Of a DNA stretch of 64,000 nucleotides, positions 7,985 through 16,332 are shown one piece after another. A model generated the notes under the pieces. The model was not told the origin of the DNA and searched no databases. It saw only the letters and a program-made list of their open reading frames with translations. A program made the translations under genes and the position numbers. This DNA is from an uncultured Aquimarina sp. (lineage in GTDB: Bacteria; Bacteroidota; Bacteroidia; Flavobacteriales; Flavobacteriaceae), in assembly GCA_947500845.1 (NCBI GenBank), contig CANMTP010000006.1:207101-271100 (forward strand), in the 5' to 3' direction. Positions within the stretch are counted from its first letter, which is position 1; every line of letters starts with the position of its first letter.

Positions 7985-9040
7985 TCAATTTTTATTGGCA
8001 ATTTGTAAAGTCCACTGGGCGAAGGGTCCAAAAGTAACTTCATCATTGACTCCTTCAAACTTTTGAATTGGAACGCCTATTCTGAATTGAGTTTTTGGGT
8101 TTATCTTGAAATCAAAAAAAGGGGTGAAAACTGTTCTTTTTGTTATATTATCCTTTGCAAATTCCTTATTATTTGTAGCCTCTTGATACTCTATAGAAAA
8201 CCCAAATAGTATGGCAGGTTTAAAAAGAGAAGACCTAAATTCTTCCGTATGAATATATTCTTTATTAATTGATACTATCTCAATAGCATAAGATAGAGAC
8301 CCTCCCGCATAAAGAACCCTTTCTTGACCATCTCCTATAGGACTCGAGAGTTTATCAGAAATATGGCCAGATATACTTAAGGCCGATTTTGTGGAGAATA
8401 CATACGTGAAACTTGCACTATAATTATAACTTTCAACAGTGTTTTCATTATCGGTTATACCATCTTCATCTAAATCAACTTTATCTCCACCAATTACTTC
8501 AAATAATGAAATATTAAACCCTAGGTTAAACTTAATCGTATTATCTAATAAATCTTCATAATAATTGCTATAAACTTCATTTTGGTCTTTATAATATTGT
8601 TCTCTATATTTTTGATAATCCACTTCTGTCTCATTTTTACCTTTATCCCTAAGTGGTTTTCCAAAATCCATATTAAGGAATAAATCACCTGCACGTTTTC
8701 TGTAAATTGAAGCACCGTCATAACCAATTCCTAATCCAAAAGTTGTAATTCCGTTTTTTTTAACAATATTTATTTTTGTCTCTCTAAGAAAGCCTAAGTC
8801 TTCAGATCCATTAAAAAATTTGATTGGCGCCACTACAACTTTTTGAATGTTATTCTTTTCTGAAAACTGAATATTTGTTGATAGCAAATCATACGTATTC
8901 ATATTGAGTTCAGTATAAATCACTGGCTCGCTATTAGCTCCAATAACAGACGTATATGCAGCCGTTGGAGACGATTGTGATAAACTGTTATAACAAAAGA
9001 AAATAACTAGTGCTAAACAAAAACTTTGCTTCAGTTTCAT
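7985..9040 (-). CDS. Exported protein, possible outer-membrane beta-barrel, unknown
   Basis: 351 aa with a signal peptide (MKLKQSFCLALVIFFCYNSLSQ). The mature part alternates polar and hydrophobic residues in short strands, e.g. FGLGIGYDGASIY, YSASFTYVFSTKSALSIS and ILFGFSIEYQEA, and closes with FGPFAQWTLQIANKN. That pattern suggests a transporter-like outer-membrane barrel. A segment with DLDEDGITDNEN looks like a calcium-binding thrombospondin-type-3 loop. The ATG overlaps the stop of the preceding gene by four bases (ATGA), so the two are translated together. No family was recognised. Confidence 0.7.
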   Translation of the reverse strand: MKLKQSFCLALVIFFCYNSLSQSSPTAAYTSVIGANSEPVIYTELNMNTYDLLSTNIQFSEKNNIQKVVVAPIKFFNGSEDLGFLRETKINIVKKNGITTFGLGIGYDGASIYRKRAGDLFLNMDFGKPLRDKGKNETEVDYQKYREQYYKDQNEVYSNYYEDLLDNTIKFNLGFNISLFEVIGGDKVDLDEDGITDNENTVESYNYSASFTYVFSTKSALSISGHISDKLSSPIGDGQERVLYAGGSLSYAIEIVSINKEYIHTEEFRSSLFKPAILFGFSIEYQEATNNKEFAKDNITKRTVFTPFFDFKINPKTQFRIGVPIQKFEGVNDEVTFGPFAQWTLQIANKN

Positions 9041-9474
9041 AATACTTCGTATTTAAATGTTCCTTTCCATCTGGCTCCTGCCTTAATTTCATGGTAAGTA
9101 CCGATATCTTTCGGCAAGACTTGGAGTGTACTCACTGGGGTATCTTGAGAAACAACAGCTATTATTCTGGGCACAGGAGTAATAACAGCTAGAATTTCAA
9201 AACTTATTTCGATTTTATCATCTTTTTTAAATTGTCCTAAGTCAAAAGTATGATTCCCATTATTTGCTTTAATAACTTTTCCATCACTCAACATATTTTT
9301 ATTTTTCCCATCATTTAATTTTAAAAAAAGCTTATATATTAAAATATTTCTTCTTTTAATAAAGTTAAAAGATAGGTAAACAGTCGAGGTGGAATTCCAA
9401 TCCTCTATTAACCATTTATTGAGTTTTTCTTGATTTAAATCCTCTAAATCTAAATTTTTGAAAATATTTTTCAT
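9037..9474 (-). CDS. Unknown 145-aa protein coupled to an exported barrel protein
   Basis: 145 aa without signal peptide or membrane segment. It starts with an acidic/amphipathic stretch (MKNIFKNLDLEDLNQEKLNKWL). Further on it has beta-rich sequence such as KKDDKIEISFEILAVITPVPRIIAVV, split here by the motifs QDTPVSTLQVLPKD and AGARWKGTFKYEVL at the C-terminus. First gene of a two-gene unit (four-base overlap with the exported protein downstream). The pair sits between two copies of repeat F, as if it were a movable unit. Function unknown. Confidence 0.65.
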   Translation of the reverse strand: MKNIFKNLDLEDLNQEKLNKWLIEDWNSTSTVYLSFNFIKRRNILIYKLFLKLNDGKNKNMLSDGKVIKANNGNHTFDLGQFKKDDKIEISFEILAVITPVPRIIAVVSQDTPVSTLQVLPKDIGTYHEIKAGARWKGTFKYEVL

Positions 9475-9838
9475 TTATAGTTTCATTTTAATTGTGTTCT
9501 ATATATAGTAGTTATTTATTAAAAGATATTCGCAAAACTGAGAATTTAAAGATTTGATTTGTAATCAGTTCTTTTAACCATAAAGCATATTTTTTTGATC
9601 TCAATAATTAGTTAGTCTAATTATTAAACAAACAATTTTAAGGTTTATACTAAAATCAAAACATACCCAATAATGGGTAAAGATTAAATAAGGGGAAAAA
9701 ATAAAATGACGATTGGAGTTCTAAACTTAACAATAGATTCATAACCAAAAAACAAGTAAAAACACCTGTTTTTAAATTACTTATAAAAATAAAAATTTTT
9801 ACAATAAACTTTTTATGGGAATCCGTATTCAAGGAAAA

Positions 9839-9958
9839 AATTAGAGAAAAATTCCCATTCCACACACATTCCCCTACTCTCCTACCGTCGTTTCGGCAAA
9901 TAAGTGTTCCATTACCTTTTTTAAATAAACATTTCGTTAGAAAACTTTTAAAATAAAC
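9839..9958. repeat. Dispersed repeat F, copy 2
   Basis: Related to 7811-7935 over its length and to 15340-15405 in its right half, where TTTTTTAAA, a spaced GTAGAAAACTTTTAAA-like block and an A-rich end are shared. The two full copies flank the unknown gene pair at 7985-9474. Confidence 0.55.
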
Positions 9959-10030
9959 CGTAGAGATAAAAACTTTGCTTTTCACCAAAGCAAAGTTACA
10001 TAACGCAGAACATTATAGTACATTTATTAA

Positions 10031-10141
10031 GTAATTGCGCATAGCGGCTCATGCCGCTATTTTGCATAATATCAGATATAATATCGCCTTAGCGAATTAT
10101 ATCGCCCGATATTATGTAAAAGCAGAATTACGGAACTTGCT
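10031..10141. repeat. Fold-back element, copy 2 (three-way-junction type)
   Basis: Outer arms GTAATT (10031-10036) and AATTAC (10136-10141). Side hairpin ATAGCGGC/GCCGCTAT (10041-10048, 10053-10060). Long stem with arms at 10060-10073 and 10108-10121 (14 bp, one mismatch). Inner stem with arms at 10075-10087 and 10092-10103. Order and spacing equal copy 1 (2891-2990) although most stem bases differ. The right flank resembles copy 1 (TTACGgaACttGCTA versus TTACGacACacGCTA). Confidence 0.75.
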
Positions 10142-10264
10142 AACAGAATTTATCTATTATATCAATTCCCAGTTTCATAGCTTCATCGTTTAAATCCACT
10201 ATCTTGTACAATGATTCATAAATTTCGAAATATTAGAATTATAAGCTACGATATATATTCAGGA

Positions 10265-10378
10265 TTTTAAATCTAGTTAGAAGATTTTTTATTACTGTAT
10301 TATAATACTATAGCCATATGATCATGTCGTAGCATTCCTCTAGACCATCCTAGAACGGTTTTGATACTCAAAACTACC
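10265..10378. repeat. 110-bp dispersed repeat, copy A
   Basis: Aligns base for base with 15594-15707 and 24295-24408. Shared words include TTACTGTATTATAATAC, CATATGATCATG and TAGCAT, followed by a GAGCC/GGTTTTGA-like block and AAAAC. Confidence 0.75.
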
Positions 10379-10456
10379 ATTATCCAGCTGCATCTTCTCG
10401 CAGCTTTATAAAATTGATTCACAGGATTAATTTCGTAAACTCTTGTCAAAACCGTT
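10354..10456. repeat. Stem-loop element joined to repeat copy A
   Basis: Perfect 11-bp outer arms AACGGTTTTGA (10354-10364) and TCAAAACCGTT (10446-10456). Inside are the hairpin AGCTGC/GCAGCT (10386-10391, 10400-10405), within the 34-bp repeat shared with 3743-3776, and an AAATTGAT/ATTAATTT stem. The right flank TTACGACGCGCAA resembles the right flank of the fold-back element at 2990 (TTACGACACGCTA). Confidence 0.7.
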
Positions 10457-10528
10457 TTTACGACGCGCAAAACTTTATTAGAACCTATATAATCTATTCA
10501 CAATCTTGATACTATTTTATTGATTTTA

Positions 10529-12166
10529 TTACTTTTCTATAATTGCAGGTAATATATAATCAGTCATCATTTTATCAACATTGGCATGAGCCCCAGGTTT
10601 GTTATATGCTGAAGCCGTAATTACAATAACAAAAGGAATATCTTTAAAAATTAAAATCTTATTGCCTCCATTTCCAGTACAAAAAGACACTTCATAATCT
10701 TTATCATCTACTATATATGTTTTATTCCAAAAAAGGTAACCATAATATCCATCTTCTATTCCTGCATAAGATTGTGATACTTGTTTGGCTAAACTTTTTT
10801 CTACCCATTCTTCAGTTAAGATTTGTTTACCATTCCAAAGCCCTTTGTTTTTATATAATTGTCCATATTTAGCAAAATCCACAGCACGTAATGCTATACC
10901 ACCACCTGTATATGCAACATTTTGAGGGGTATAAAACCATTTATAATTGGTAATATCTAATGGCTTAAATAATTTTTCATCGGCATAGGAAACGAGTCCA
11001 TCTGGAACAGATTGATGAATGATATCTCCTAGCAAACCAGAACCAGCAGTAAAGTAATTATAATCCCGACCTATTACCTTGTCTTCATGCATAGGTAAAT
11101 CTAAGGTAAACTTTACCCAGTTATCAGTAGATTGCATCTTATCTTCAGTACCTGGACTTTCATCATCCCAATCATCACCTAGAAATCCAGAACTCATGGT
11201 TAAAAGCGATTTTAATGTTACAGAATCTTTTTTAGCACTATAATTCTTATATGACTTTAAATCATAAAAGTCTTTTAATAAGGCATTTTCATTTTTTATG
11301 AATTTATCTTTAATGGCAATCCCTAGTATTGTAGAAGCAAATGATTTTCCTACTGATCTAGTGTTGTGCAAACTATCTCTTGTTACATTGTTAAAATATT
11401 CCTCTATTAAGAGTTTACCATCTTTTATCACTACAATTCCGTTAATATCTTCAAACCTACCTTCTGCTATTTTTCTATTGAGAGCTTCAATTTTGTCGTT
11501 GTCAAAATTATCTATAGAAATTTCCCATCCACTATTAGGTTCTATTTTCTGAACAGGAACTAAATTTTCATCAATAACTATTTTAGGCACTTCTACAGCA
11601 ATAGTTCCTTTTGCCAAAAGAGGACCAATTTTTAATACATCTCCCTTTAAATAAGGTCTTACTTCGATACTTAATGTATGGTTCCCTTCTGTAAATGCAT
11701 CTAGCCCACCATCAATTTTCATAAATCTTTGCCACATAAACCAGCCCCAAAAATTTATTTGTTCTGGCGCTACTAATGGTATTACTTGTCTAAGTTTCTC
11801 TGTTTTTCGGGTTTTTGGTCCTGCTCCAGTGTTTAAGTTCTCTACATAAATCATTTTTCCATCTACCAAATATGAAAATTGAAAATTTCCTTTACGTAAC
11901 AATTCTTCTTCAGATAGGCTTGGTGCTAATTCTTGAAGATTTTGTATCAATGGTTTATCTAAGTTGAAAACAATACTTAGGTAAGCATCGTTATGTAAAT
12001 TAAATTTTTTTGAATATTCTTCTGAGGAAATTTTAGTTTTTGTAAAATCTACTGTTGAAAAAGATAAATTCTCTAGTTCGTTTGAAAGTGTATTCTTTGA
12101 TTGACTATTATTCTTACATGATACTAATAGACAGGTAATAAGGATAAATAAATAATTAGGTTTCAT
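10529..12166 (-). CDS. Serine hydrolase lipoprotein (class C beta-lactamase / DD-peptidase fold)
   Basis: 545 aa. A signal with lipobox (TCLLVSC, Cys about residue 17) predicts a lipoprotein. Residues about 30-210 form an N-terminal domain without a recognised family. The rest is a beta-lactamase-fold hydrolase: SxxK is SVGK (Ser about 271), the Tyr motif is YNY in GRDYNYFTAGSGLLGDI, and the third motif region is CTGNGGNKIL rather than a classical KTG/HxG. This is the pattern of the 6-aminohexanoate-dimer hydrolase / esterase branch. Substrate unknown; probably an esterase or peptidase rather than an antibiotic resistance enzyme. It is divergent from the AraC regulator at 12388. Confidence 0.82.
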   Translation of the reverse strand: MKPNYLFILITCLLVSCKNNSQSKNTLSNELENLSFSTVDFTKTKISSEEYSKKFNLHNDAYLSIVFNLDKPLIQNLQELAPSLSEEELLRKGNFQFSYLVDGKMIYVENLNTGAGPKTRKTEKLRQVIPLVAPEQINFWGWFMWQRFMKIDGGLDAFTEGNHTLSIEVRPYLKGDVLKIGPLLAKGTIAVEVPKIVIDENLVPVQKIEPNSGWEISIDNFDNDKIEALNRKIAEGRFEDINGIVVIKDGKLLIEEYFNNVTRDSLHNTRSVGKSFASTILGIAIKDKFIKNENALLKDFYDLKSYKNYSAKKDSVTLKSLLTMSSGFLGDDWDDESPGTEDKMQSTDNWVKFTLDLPMHEDKVIGRDYNYFTAGSGLLGDIIHQSVPDGLVSYADEKLFKPLDITNYKWFYTPQNVAYTGGGIALRAVDFAKYGQLYKNKGLWNGKQILTEEWVEKSLAKQVSQSYAGIEDGYYGYLFWNKTYIVDDKDYEVSFCTGNGGNKILIFKDIPFVIVITASAYNKPGAHANVDKMMTDYILPAIIEK

Positions 12167-12387
12167 AATTGTAAATTGATTTCCTGTAAAGAAAACTTTT
12201 TTTTGTCATCAGATGTAACAATTGTCGTTATTAGATGTCCTAAACTATAGTATCAGACTATTTTGTTAATCCATAAATAAAAAATTAAATTCTGACTACA
12301 TGAAATGTTAATCTTTTGAAATGATAAAAAATATTAAACTTATTATTATGTTGGATTAAAACATGACAATATTGAAATTTTGAGTGG

Positions 12388-13515
12388 ATGAGTATATCGC
12401 TATATGAGCTTTTTCTGGTATTGATTATTGGTCAGTGTATTTTTTTGATTTTTGCCATTCAGTATATTCCTAAAAAGAATACAGGAGCAAACAGGGTTAT
12501 ACAGTACTTATTAGCTATCTATAGCCTTTTTTTATTTGAAAGAGCTATGGGCCATCAATTTGAAAGAGATTTTTTGAGGCTATATGGTAATATCATTAAT
12601 ACTTTTTATCTTTTTATCGGGCCTTTAGTTTACACGTATATTAGGCGGTTACTTTTTTATAAAAATGGAAATTATCAGTTAGCATACTATCACTATTTGC
12701 CAGCACTATTATATGTAGGATACTGTTTTTTTCATATTTATTATTATGATTCAATAATAGATTTTAAGAGCTATTTTACTACACTTTTGTTTTGGAATGA
12801 TGTCATTTTTTTTATTTCTATTTCAGCTTATTTATTCAAATCCAGTAGACTACTACATTACTATAAGCAGAATGAAGGACAAGAACTATCCTTTAATCAA
12901 ACCATTATAAAATATATAGAGATTATGCTGATTGGTATGTTGGTTTATATGATTTTTTGGTGGTTAGGCATTGTTGAACGCTTTGTTGTTAAATTACCAA
13001 TTGATATTAGAATGATTTGGGATATATCATGTTTAATCTTTGGTATACAGATTTATATAGTAGGTTTTTATAATTTAAAACATCCAGAAATATTCAAAAT
13101 TCGTTTTCCTTCTAAGAATGAAAATATACCTAAAAGAAAGAATATACTTGACGAAAAAGAAATTAGTAAGATTCAAAATCTAGTGGATTCCTTCTTTGAG
13201 GAAAAGAAAGGACACCGCAGACCAGAATTAAGTTTGTCTATTTTAGCTAATGAAATTAATACTACCACTAATAAATTATCATGGATTCTCAATAATATTT
13301 ATAAAAAAACTTTTTACGAACTGGTTAATGAATATCGAGTTGAGGATTTTTCAAAAAAAATCTGTCAAAATAAGCATAAAGAATTTACACTAATTTCTAT
13401 AGCGTTTGAGGTTGGATTTAATTCTAAATCTACTTTTTATAAGGCATTTAAAGAGATTACAAACGTCACTCCTTCAGAATATATTAGAAAGGTTGAGAAC
13501 TCGCAAAGACAATGA
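12388..13515 (+). CDS. Membrane-anchored AraC-family regulator
   Basis: 375 aa. Residues about 1-230 contain six to eight hydrophobic helices (for example LYELFLVLIIGQCIFLIFAI). The C-terminal ~100 residues are an AraC-type double helix-turn-helix, with LSLSILANEINTTTNKLSWI and the second HTH as ISIAFEVGFNSKSTFYKAFK then TPSEYIRK. This 7TM-like plus HTH_18 layout is common in Bacteroidota sensors acting directly on DNA. The 221-base divergent gap to the serine hydrolase lipoprotein suggests that gene is its target (inference). Confidence 0.88.
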   Translation: MSISLYELFLVLIIGQCIFLIFAIQYIPKKNTGANRVIQYLLAIYSLFLFERAMGHQFERDFLRLYGNIINTFYLFIGPLVYTYIRRLLFYKNGNYQLAYYHYLPALLYVGYCFFHIYYYDSIIDFKSYFTTLLFWNDVIFFISISAYLFKSSRLLHYYKQNEGQELSFNQTIIKYIEIMLIGMLVYMIFWWLGIVERFVVKLPIDIRMIWDISCLIFGIQIYIVGFYNLKHPEIFKIRFPSKNENIPKRKNILDEKEISKIQNLVDSFFEEKKGHRRPELSLSILANEINTTTNKLSWILNNIYKKTFYELVNEYRVEDFSKKICQNKHKEFTLISIAFEVGFNSKSTFYKAFKEITNVTPSEYIRKVENSQRQ

Positions 13516-13818
13516 GTATTAATAAATAGGTAGGTTGTCGAAACGATGTACGGCGCAGTTCATTTTGTTATTTTTTTATAAAAAAACGAAATAAATCTCA
13601 TTTAAAACTTATACATGGAGCTGAAGAAATTATTAACAAATTAGAGTTGAATGCGTTTATAATTGCATATGTAAGCATGCAAAATATATAATGCAAATGC
13701 GTTATGATACACGTGACAATATCCAGAAAGTCTGGTGGACTTTCGATATTGTTGGCGAGATGGTTAAAGTAAAATGACATATGCATGCATTTTACATAAT
13801 TACAGATTGGACAGCAGA
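13516..13818. other. Intergenic region with hairpins and repeat remnants
   Basis: 303 bases between convergent genes. A TTTTTTTATAAAAAAA palindrome at about 13571-13586 may end the AraC gene. ATGTACGG occurs at 13543-13550. Outer inverted words around 13658-13678 (TAATT..TATGTAA..GCATGC) and 13782-13801 enclose the hairpin at 13716-13752, so the whole segment could fold as one element. Confidence 0.55.
13716..13752. repeat. Hairpin element related to 3.6 kb
   Basis: Perfect arms ACAATATC (13716-13723) and GATATTGT (13745-13752) plus inner arms GAAAGTC/GACTTTC (13726-13732, 13738-13744). Core GAAAGTCTGGTGGACTTT matches 3665-3682 with two changes, and both are followed by a GGCGAG(A/C)TGG word. 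Confidence 0.65.
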
Positions 13819-14979
13819 TTATTGATTAATAGCTTTTAAATGGGCATATACCGGTTGTCCTTTTACTTTCATCTCTACTTCTCTGTCAAAAATCTTAATA
13901 CCTTTTACTTGATTAAGTTTTCCATCTGGAGCGAAAGCTTTAACAGCATAGAATTCCCCATTTTCATTTATAGCTTTAACATTAACAATATTACCTGAAC
14001 GACTAATCCCTTTTATATCTAGTTTTACATTATCTTCAGTTACTGCTTTAATTTCGTAAACAGTACCGTTTTTCCCAATGGCACTTACAGGTGAATATTC
14101 GTCTGAACTTTGCATTATTTTAACAGGTAGTTCGAACCCCTCTACAAATGCCTTAATATTCATAAAACTATGTTGTTCTGAGTCTTGTGTTGCTTTTACA
14201 TCAAATGTATTGCCTTCAGCATCAAAAGCTTTTACATCTAGATTTTTACCATCAGCAGTTACCGCCTTAATATTCCAGATAATTCTTTCAAAATCAGTTT
14301 TATATGTTCTTTTCTTATTAATTTCCGATTTTTTAAACATTTTAAACTCAGCTTCATTAGCAGCCGGGTGCATTGCTTTAACATGAGCATGGACACCAAC
14401 ACCTTTTAATGTCATCTCTCTTTCTCCTCTGTTAACTTTTATGCCTTTAATATCATTCTGTTTTCCGTCTGGAGAAATAGCTTGCAATCCAATATATTTC
14501 CCCTCTTTAGTAATGGCTTTCATAATGACAATATTTCCAAATCTTCTAATGCCTTTTATATCCAGTTTTTCACCTTCTTCTGTTATTGCTTTAATGTCAT
14601 ACGTATTTCCTTCATTACTTATAGCTGCAACAGGTGCAAATTGATCATCATTCAATAACAACTTAACTGGTAATTCCTCACCATCATCTGCAATAGCTTT
14701 CACATCTAAAAAGCTATCTTGATCAGAGTTTTGAATTGCCTTAATGTCGAAGGATTTCCCTTCTTTATCAAAGGCTTTAACATCTACGCTTTTTCCATCC
14801 GGAAGAATGGATTTAACATTCCAATAGATATTGTTAACTTTTACAATTTCCTCTGTTTCAGTTTTACCGGTTTTATCTTTTGAAGGGCTATTATTACAGC
14901 TCGTCACTAAAAATAAAAATCCAAGAATAAATACATTATAATTAATAGACCTAATGAATGAATGGTTTGAGTTTTTCAT
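13819..14979 (-). CDS. Lipoprotein with two ~150-aa repeat domains, unknown
   Basis: 386 aa with a signal and lipobox (LFLVTSC, Cys about residue 28). The mature protein is an internal duplication with a period of about 182 residues: first copy about 52-205 (from YWNVKSILPDGKSVDVKAFD), second about 234-386 (from IWNIKAVTADGKNLDVKAFD). Each copy is itself built of short beta units of the form 'DG..hDhKAh', about 15-25 residues long, such as TYDIKAITEEGEKLDIKGI. This looks like a repetitive beta-structure on the cell surface or periplasm. No family was recognised; duplicated units may bind a ligand or polymer, which is inference. Confidence 0.75.
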   Translation of the reverse strand: MKNSNHSFIRSINYNVFILGFLFLVTSCNNSPSKDKTGKTETEEIVKVNNIYWNVKSILPDGKSVDVKAFDKEGKSFDIKAIQNSDQDSFLDVKAIADDGEELPVKLLLNDDQFAPVAAISNEGNTYDIKAITEEGEKLDIKGIRRFGNIVIMKAITKEGKYIGLQAISPDGKQNDIKGIKVNRGEREMTLKGVGVHAHVKAMHPAANEAEFKMFKKSEINKKRTYKTDFERIIWNIKAVTADGKNLDVKAFDAEGNTFDVKATQDSEQHSFMNIKAFVEGFELPVKIMQSSDEYSPVSAIGKNGTVYEIKAVTEDNVKLDIKGISRSGNIVNVKAINENGEFYAVKAFAPDGKLNQVKGIKIFDREVEMKVKGQPVYAHLKAINQ

Positions 14980-15339
14980 AATTAAAAATTATGATTATCC
15001 GTAATATGCAATAATGTAATTCTTTAGCGTCATTCCGAACCTACCTGCATTACCGCAGGTAGGCAGGTTTATTTCGGAATCTCATTTCGTTCATAAACAA
15101 TCAGTCATAATGAGAGCCTGAAACGAGTTCAGGTTGACGATTATGGCATATGATATATTACAGATATTCAATTAAAACTTAACTTTCGAATTATCTAAAA
15201 GTAAAAAAAGATGACACTATTTTTTATGATATTAATCATGAAAAGTAGATGTATATTGATTCCACATCTGTCTGCCGACAGGTAGGCATTATGCTTCCCT
15301 CCTATACTTCAATTTCGATTAGCATAGGTTCGTTACATA

Positions 15340-15405
15340 AAAATTGTTTCAGTACTCTTTTTTAAAGAAATATTCGGGTAGAAAACTTTTAAAGAATATT
15401 TAGAA
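15340..15405. repeat. Dispersed repeat F, partial copy 3
   Basis: Matches the right half of 9839-9958; the shared words are CTTTTTTAAA and GTAGAAAACTTTTAAA-like sequence. The left half appears replaced by the GC-rich palindrome. Confidence 0.5.
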
Positions 15406-15593
15406 GTAAAAAGTCAGTGCACTTACTCGCACGTATTTTCGAAGATTCTCAATCTTTAAAATTACGTCCTACAAAAGCAAAGTGACTCTTCGGTAGCCCT
15501 TTGACAACACTTCGACAAGCTCAGTGTGACAGCTTAGGGTAACACATAGCGCAAATATATAATGATATATTTACGTTGTAAATAGTCTCAAGA

Positions 15594-15707
15594 TTTTAGA
15601 TCTGGTACCGAGATTTTTAAATACTGTATTATACTACTACAGTCATATCATCAAGCCGTAGCATTAATCTTTTGAGCCCTGAAAGGTTTTGAACCCGAAA
15701 ACTATCC
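15594..15707. repeat. 110-bp dispersed repeat, copy B
   Basis: Aligns with copies A (10265) and C (24295). Shared blocks: TACTGTATTATA, CATAT-ATCA, CGTAGCATTAATCTTT, GAGCCC and GGTTTTGAA. Similarity to copy A continues slightly further, to about 15715. Confidence 0.75.
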
Positions 15708-15762
15708 ACGTTATCTATCATTCTATTAAACTATAGATCATATACGCTGTAACAAATCTATC

Positions 15763-16332
15763 CTACCAATGTTCGGTTCCCGGTGCTCCTTTAAAAGGTC
15801 CAACCAGGTCTGGAGTGATCCATCCTGCATAAAATTGGCTGGATTGCGCCTCTACTTGTTTTCCATCAATATAACATTCAAGATGCTGCGGATAGAACGC
15901 TAAATAATCTTTTAATGCTGAAAATTCTGGAAAAGGATTTGGATATGACCAGGCCACAGGCAGATTGTTAAAGGATTTCAAAGTAAAGTACACCGCATTC
16001 CCCTTCCATTCACACATCGAAGTTTTGTTGGGTATACTAACGAACATATTCATGTTGATATCACGCATAGGGATATAATATGTTGGTGGACTAGCGGTCT
16101 CAAGGACTGCAAGCGCATCACGAGAATGTGCGATCCCTGTACCCTTATGACTGACCATTACCGGTTTGCTCACTTTTTCGATAATTGGAGGGCGCGGAAA
16201 ATCCCAAACAGATCGTTGTCCTTCCCTTGGTGCTATTGCAAATGGCGGTCTTTTATTACCGGTGTTACTCCAACTTTCACGAGCCTTTTGCAACCAATTG
16301 CTGGTCGTTTTTCTTTTTTTGTTTGAGTCCAT
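15763..16332 (-). CDS. DUF427 domain protein
   Basis: 189 aa. Almost the whole length fits the DUF427 family: RSVWDFPRPPIIEKVSKPV, ALAVLETASPPTYYIP, CEWKGNAVYF, AWSYPNPFPEF, LAFYPQHLECYIDG and the closing GWITPDLVGPFKGAPGTEHW. Some family members are annotated as nucleotidyltransferase-like, but the biochemical role is not established. The first 35 residues are a polar, basic extension. The ATG at 16332 is followed by an A7 run, and another frame starting at 16466 overlaps it (see that entry). Confidence 0.88.
   Translation of the reverse strand: MDSNKKRKTTSNWLQKARESWSNTGNKRPPFAIAPREGQRSVWDFPRPPIIEKVSKPVMVSHKGTGIAHSRDALAVLETASPPTYYIPMRDINMNMFVSIPNKTSMCEWKGNAVYFTLKSFNNLPVAWSYPNPFPEFSALKDYLAFYPQHLECYIDGKQVEAQSSQFYAGWITPDLVGPFKGAPGTEHW

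Larger units (their letters stand above)
9475..10528. other. Repeat-filled intergenic region
   Basis: 1.05 kb with no credible gene. It contains repeat F copy 2 (9839-9958), a hairpin ACTTTGCTTTtcaccAAAGCAAAGT (about 9971-9995), fold-back element copy 2 (10031-10141), a 110-bp dispersed repeat (10265-10378) and another stem-loop (10354-10456). A frame at 9656-9988 lies mostly inside repeat F and is not credible. Confidence 0.75.
14980..15762. other. Repeat-filled intergenic region
   Basis: 783 bases without a credible gene. It holds GC-rich palindromes (ACCTACCTGC/GCAGGTAGG at 15039-15063 and a related one at about 15268-15288), the right half of repeat F (15340-15405), a reverse CTTCGACAAGCTCAG copy (15510-15524) and copy B of the 110-bp repeat (15594-15707). 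Confidence 0.75.

Noticed and set aside
9656..9988. A 110-codon reverse-strand frame
   Set aside because: It lies mostly in repeat F and an AT-rich stretch; composition is unlike a protein and the other repeat F copies are not open in the same frame.
2891..10141. Fold-back elements as canonical integron attC sites
   Set aside because: The RYYYAAC/GTTRRRY ends were not found at the arms and no integrase is in the window; similarity is limited to size and stem layout, so the name is not used.
10529..12166. Antibiotic-resistance beta-lactamase
   Set aside because: SxxK and Tyr motifs are present, but the third motif is not KTG and the protein has a long extra N-terminal domain; a general esterase/peptidase is more likely.
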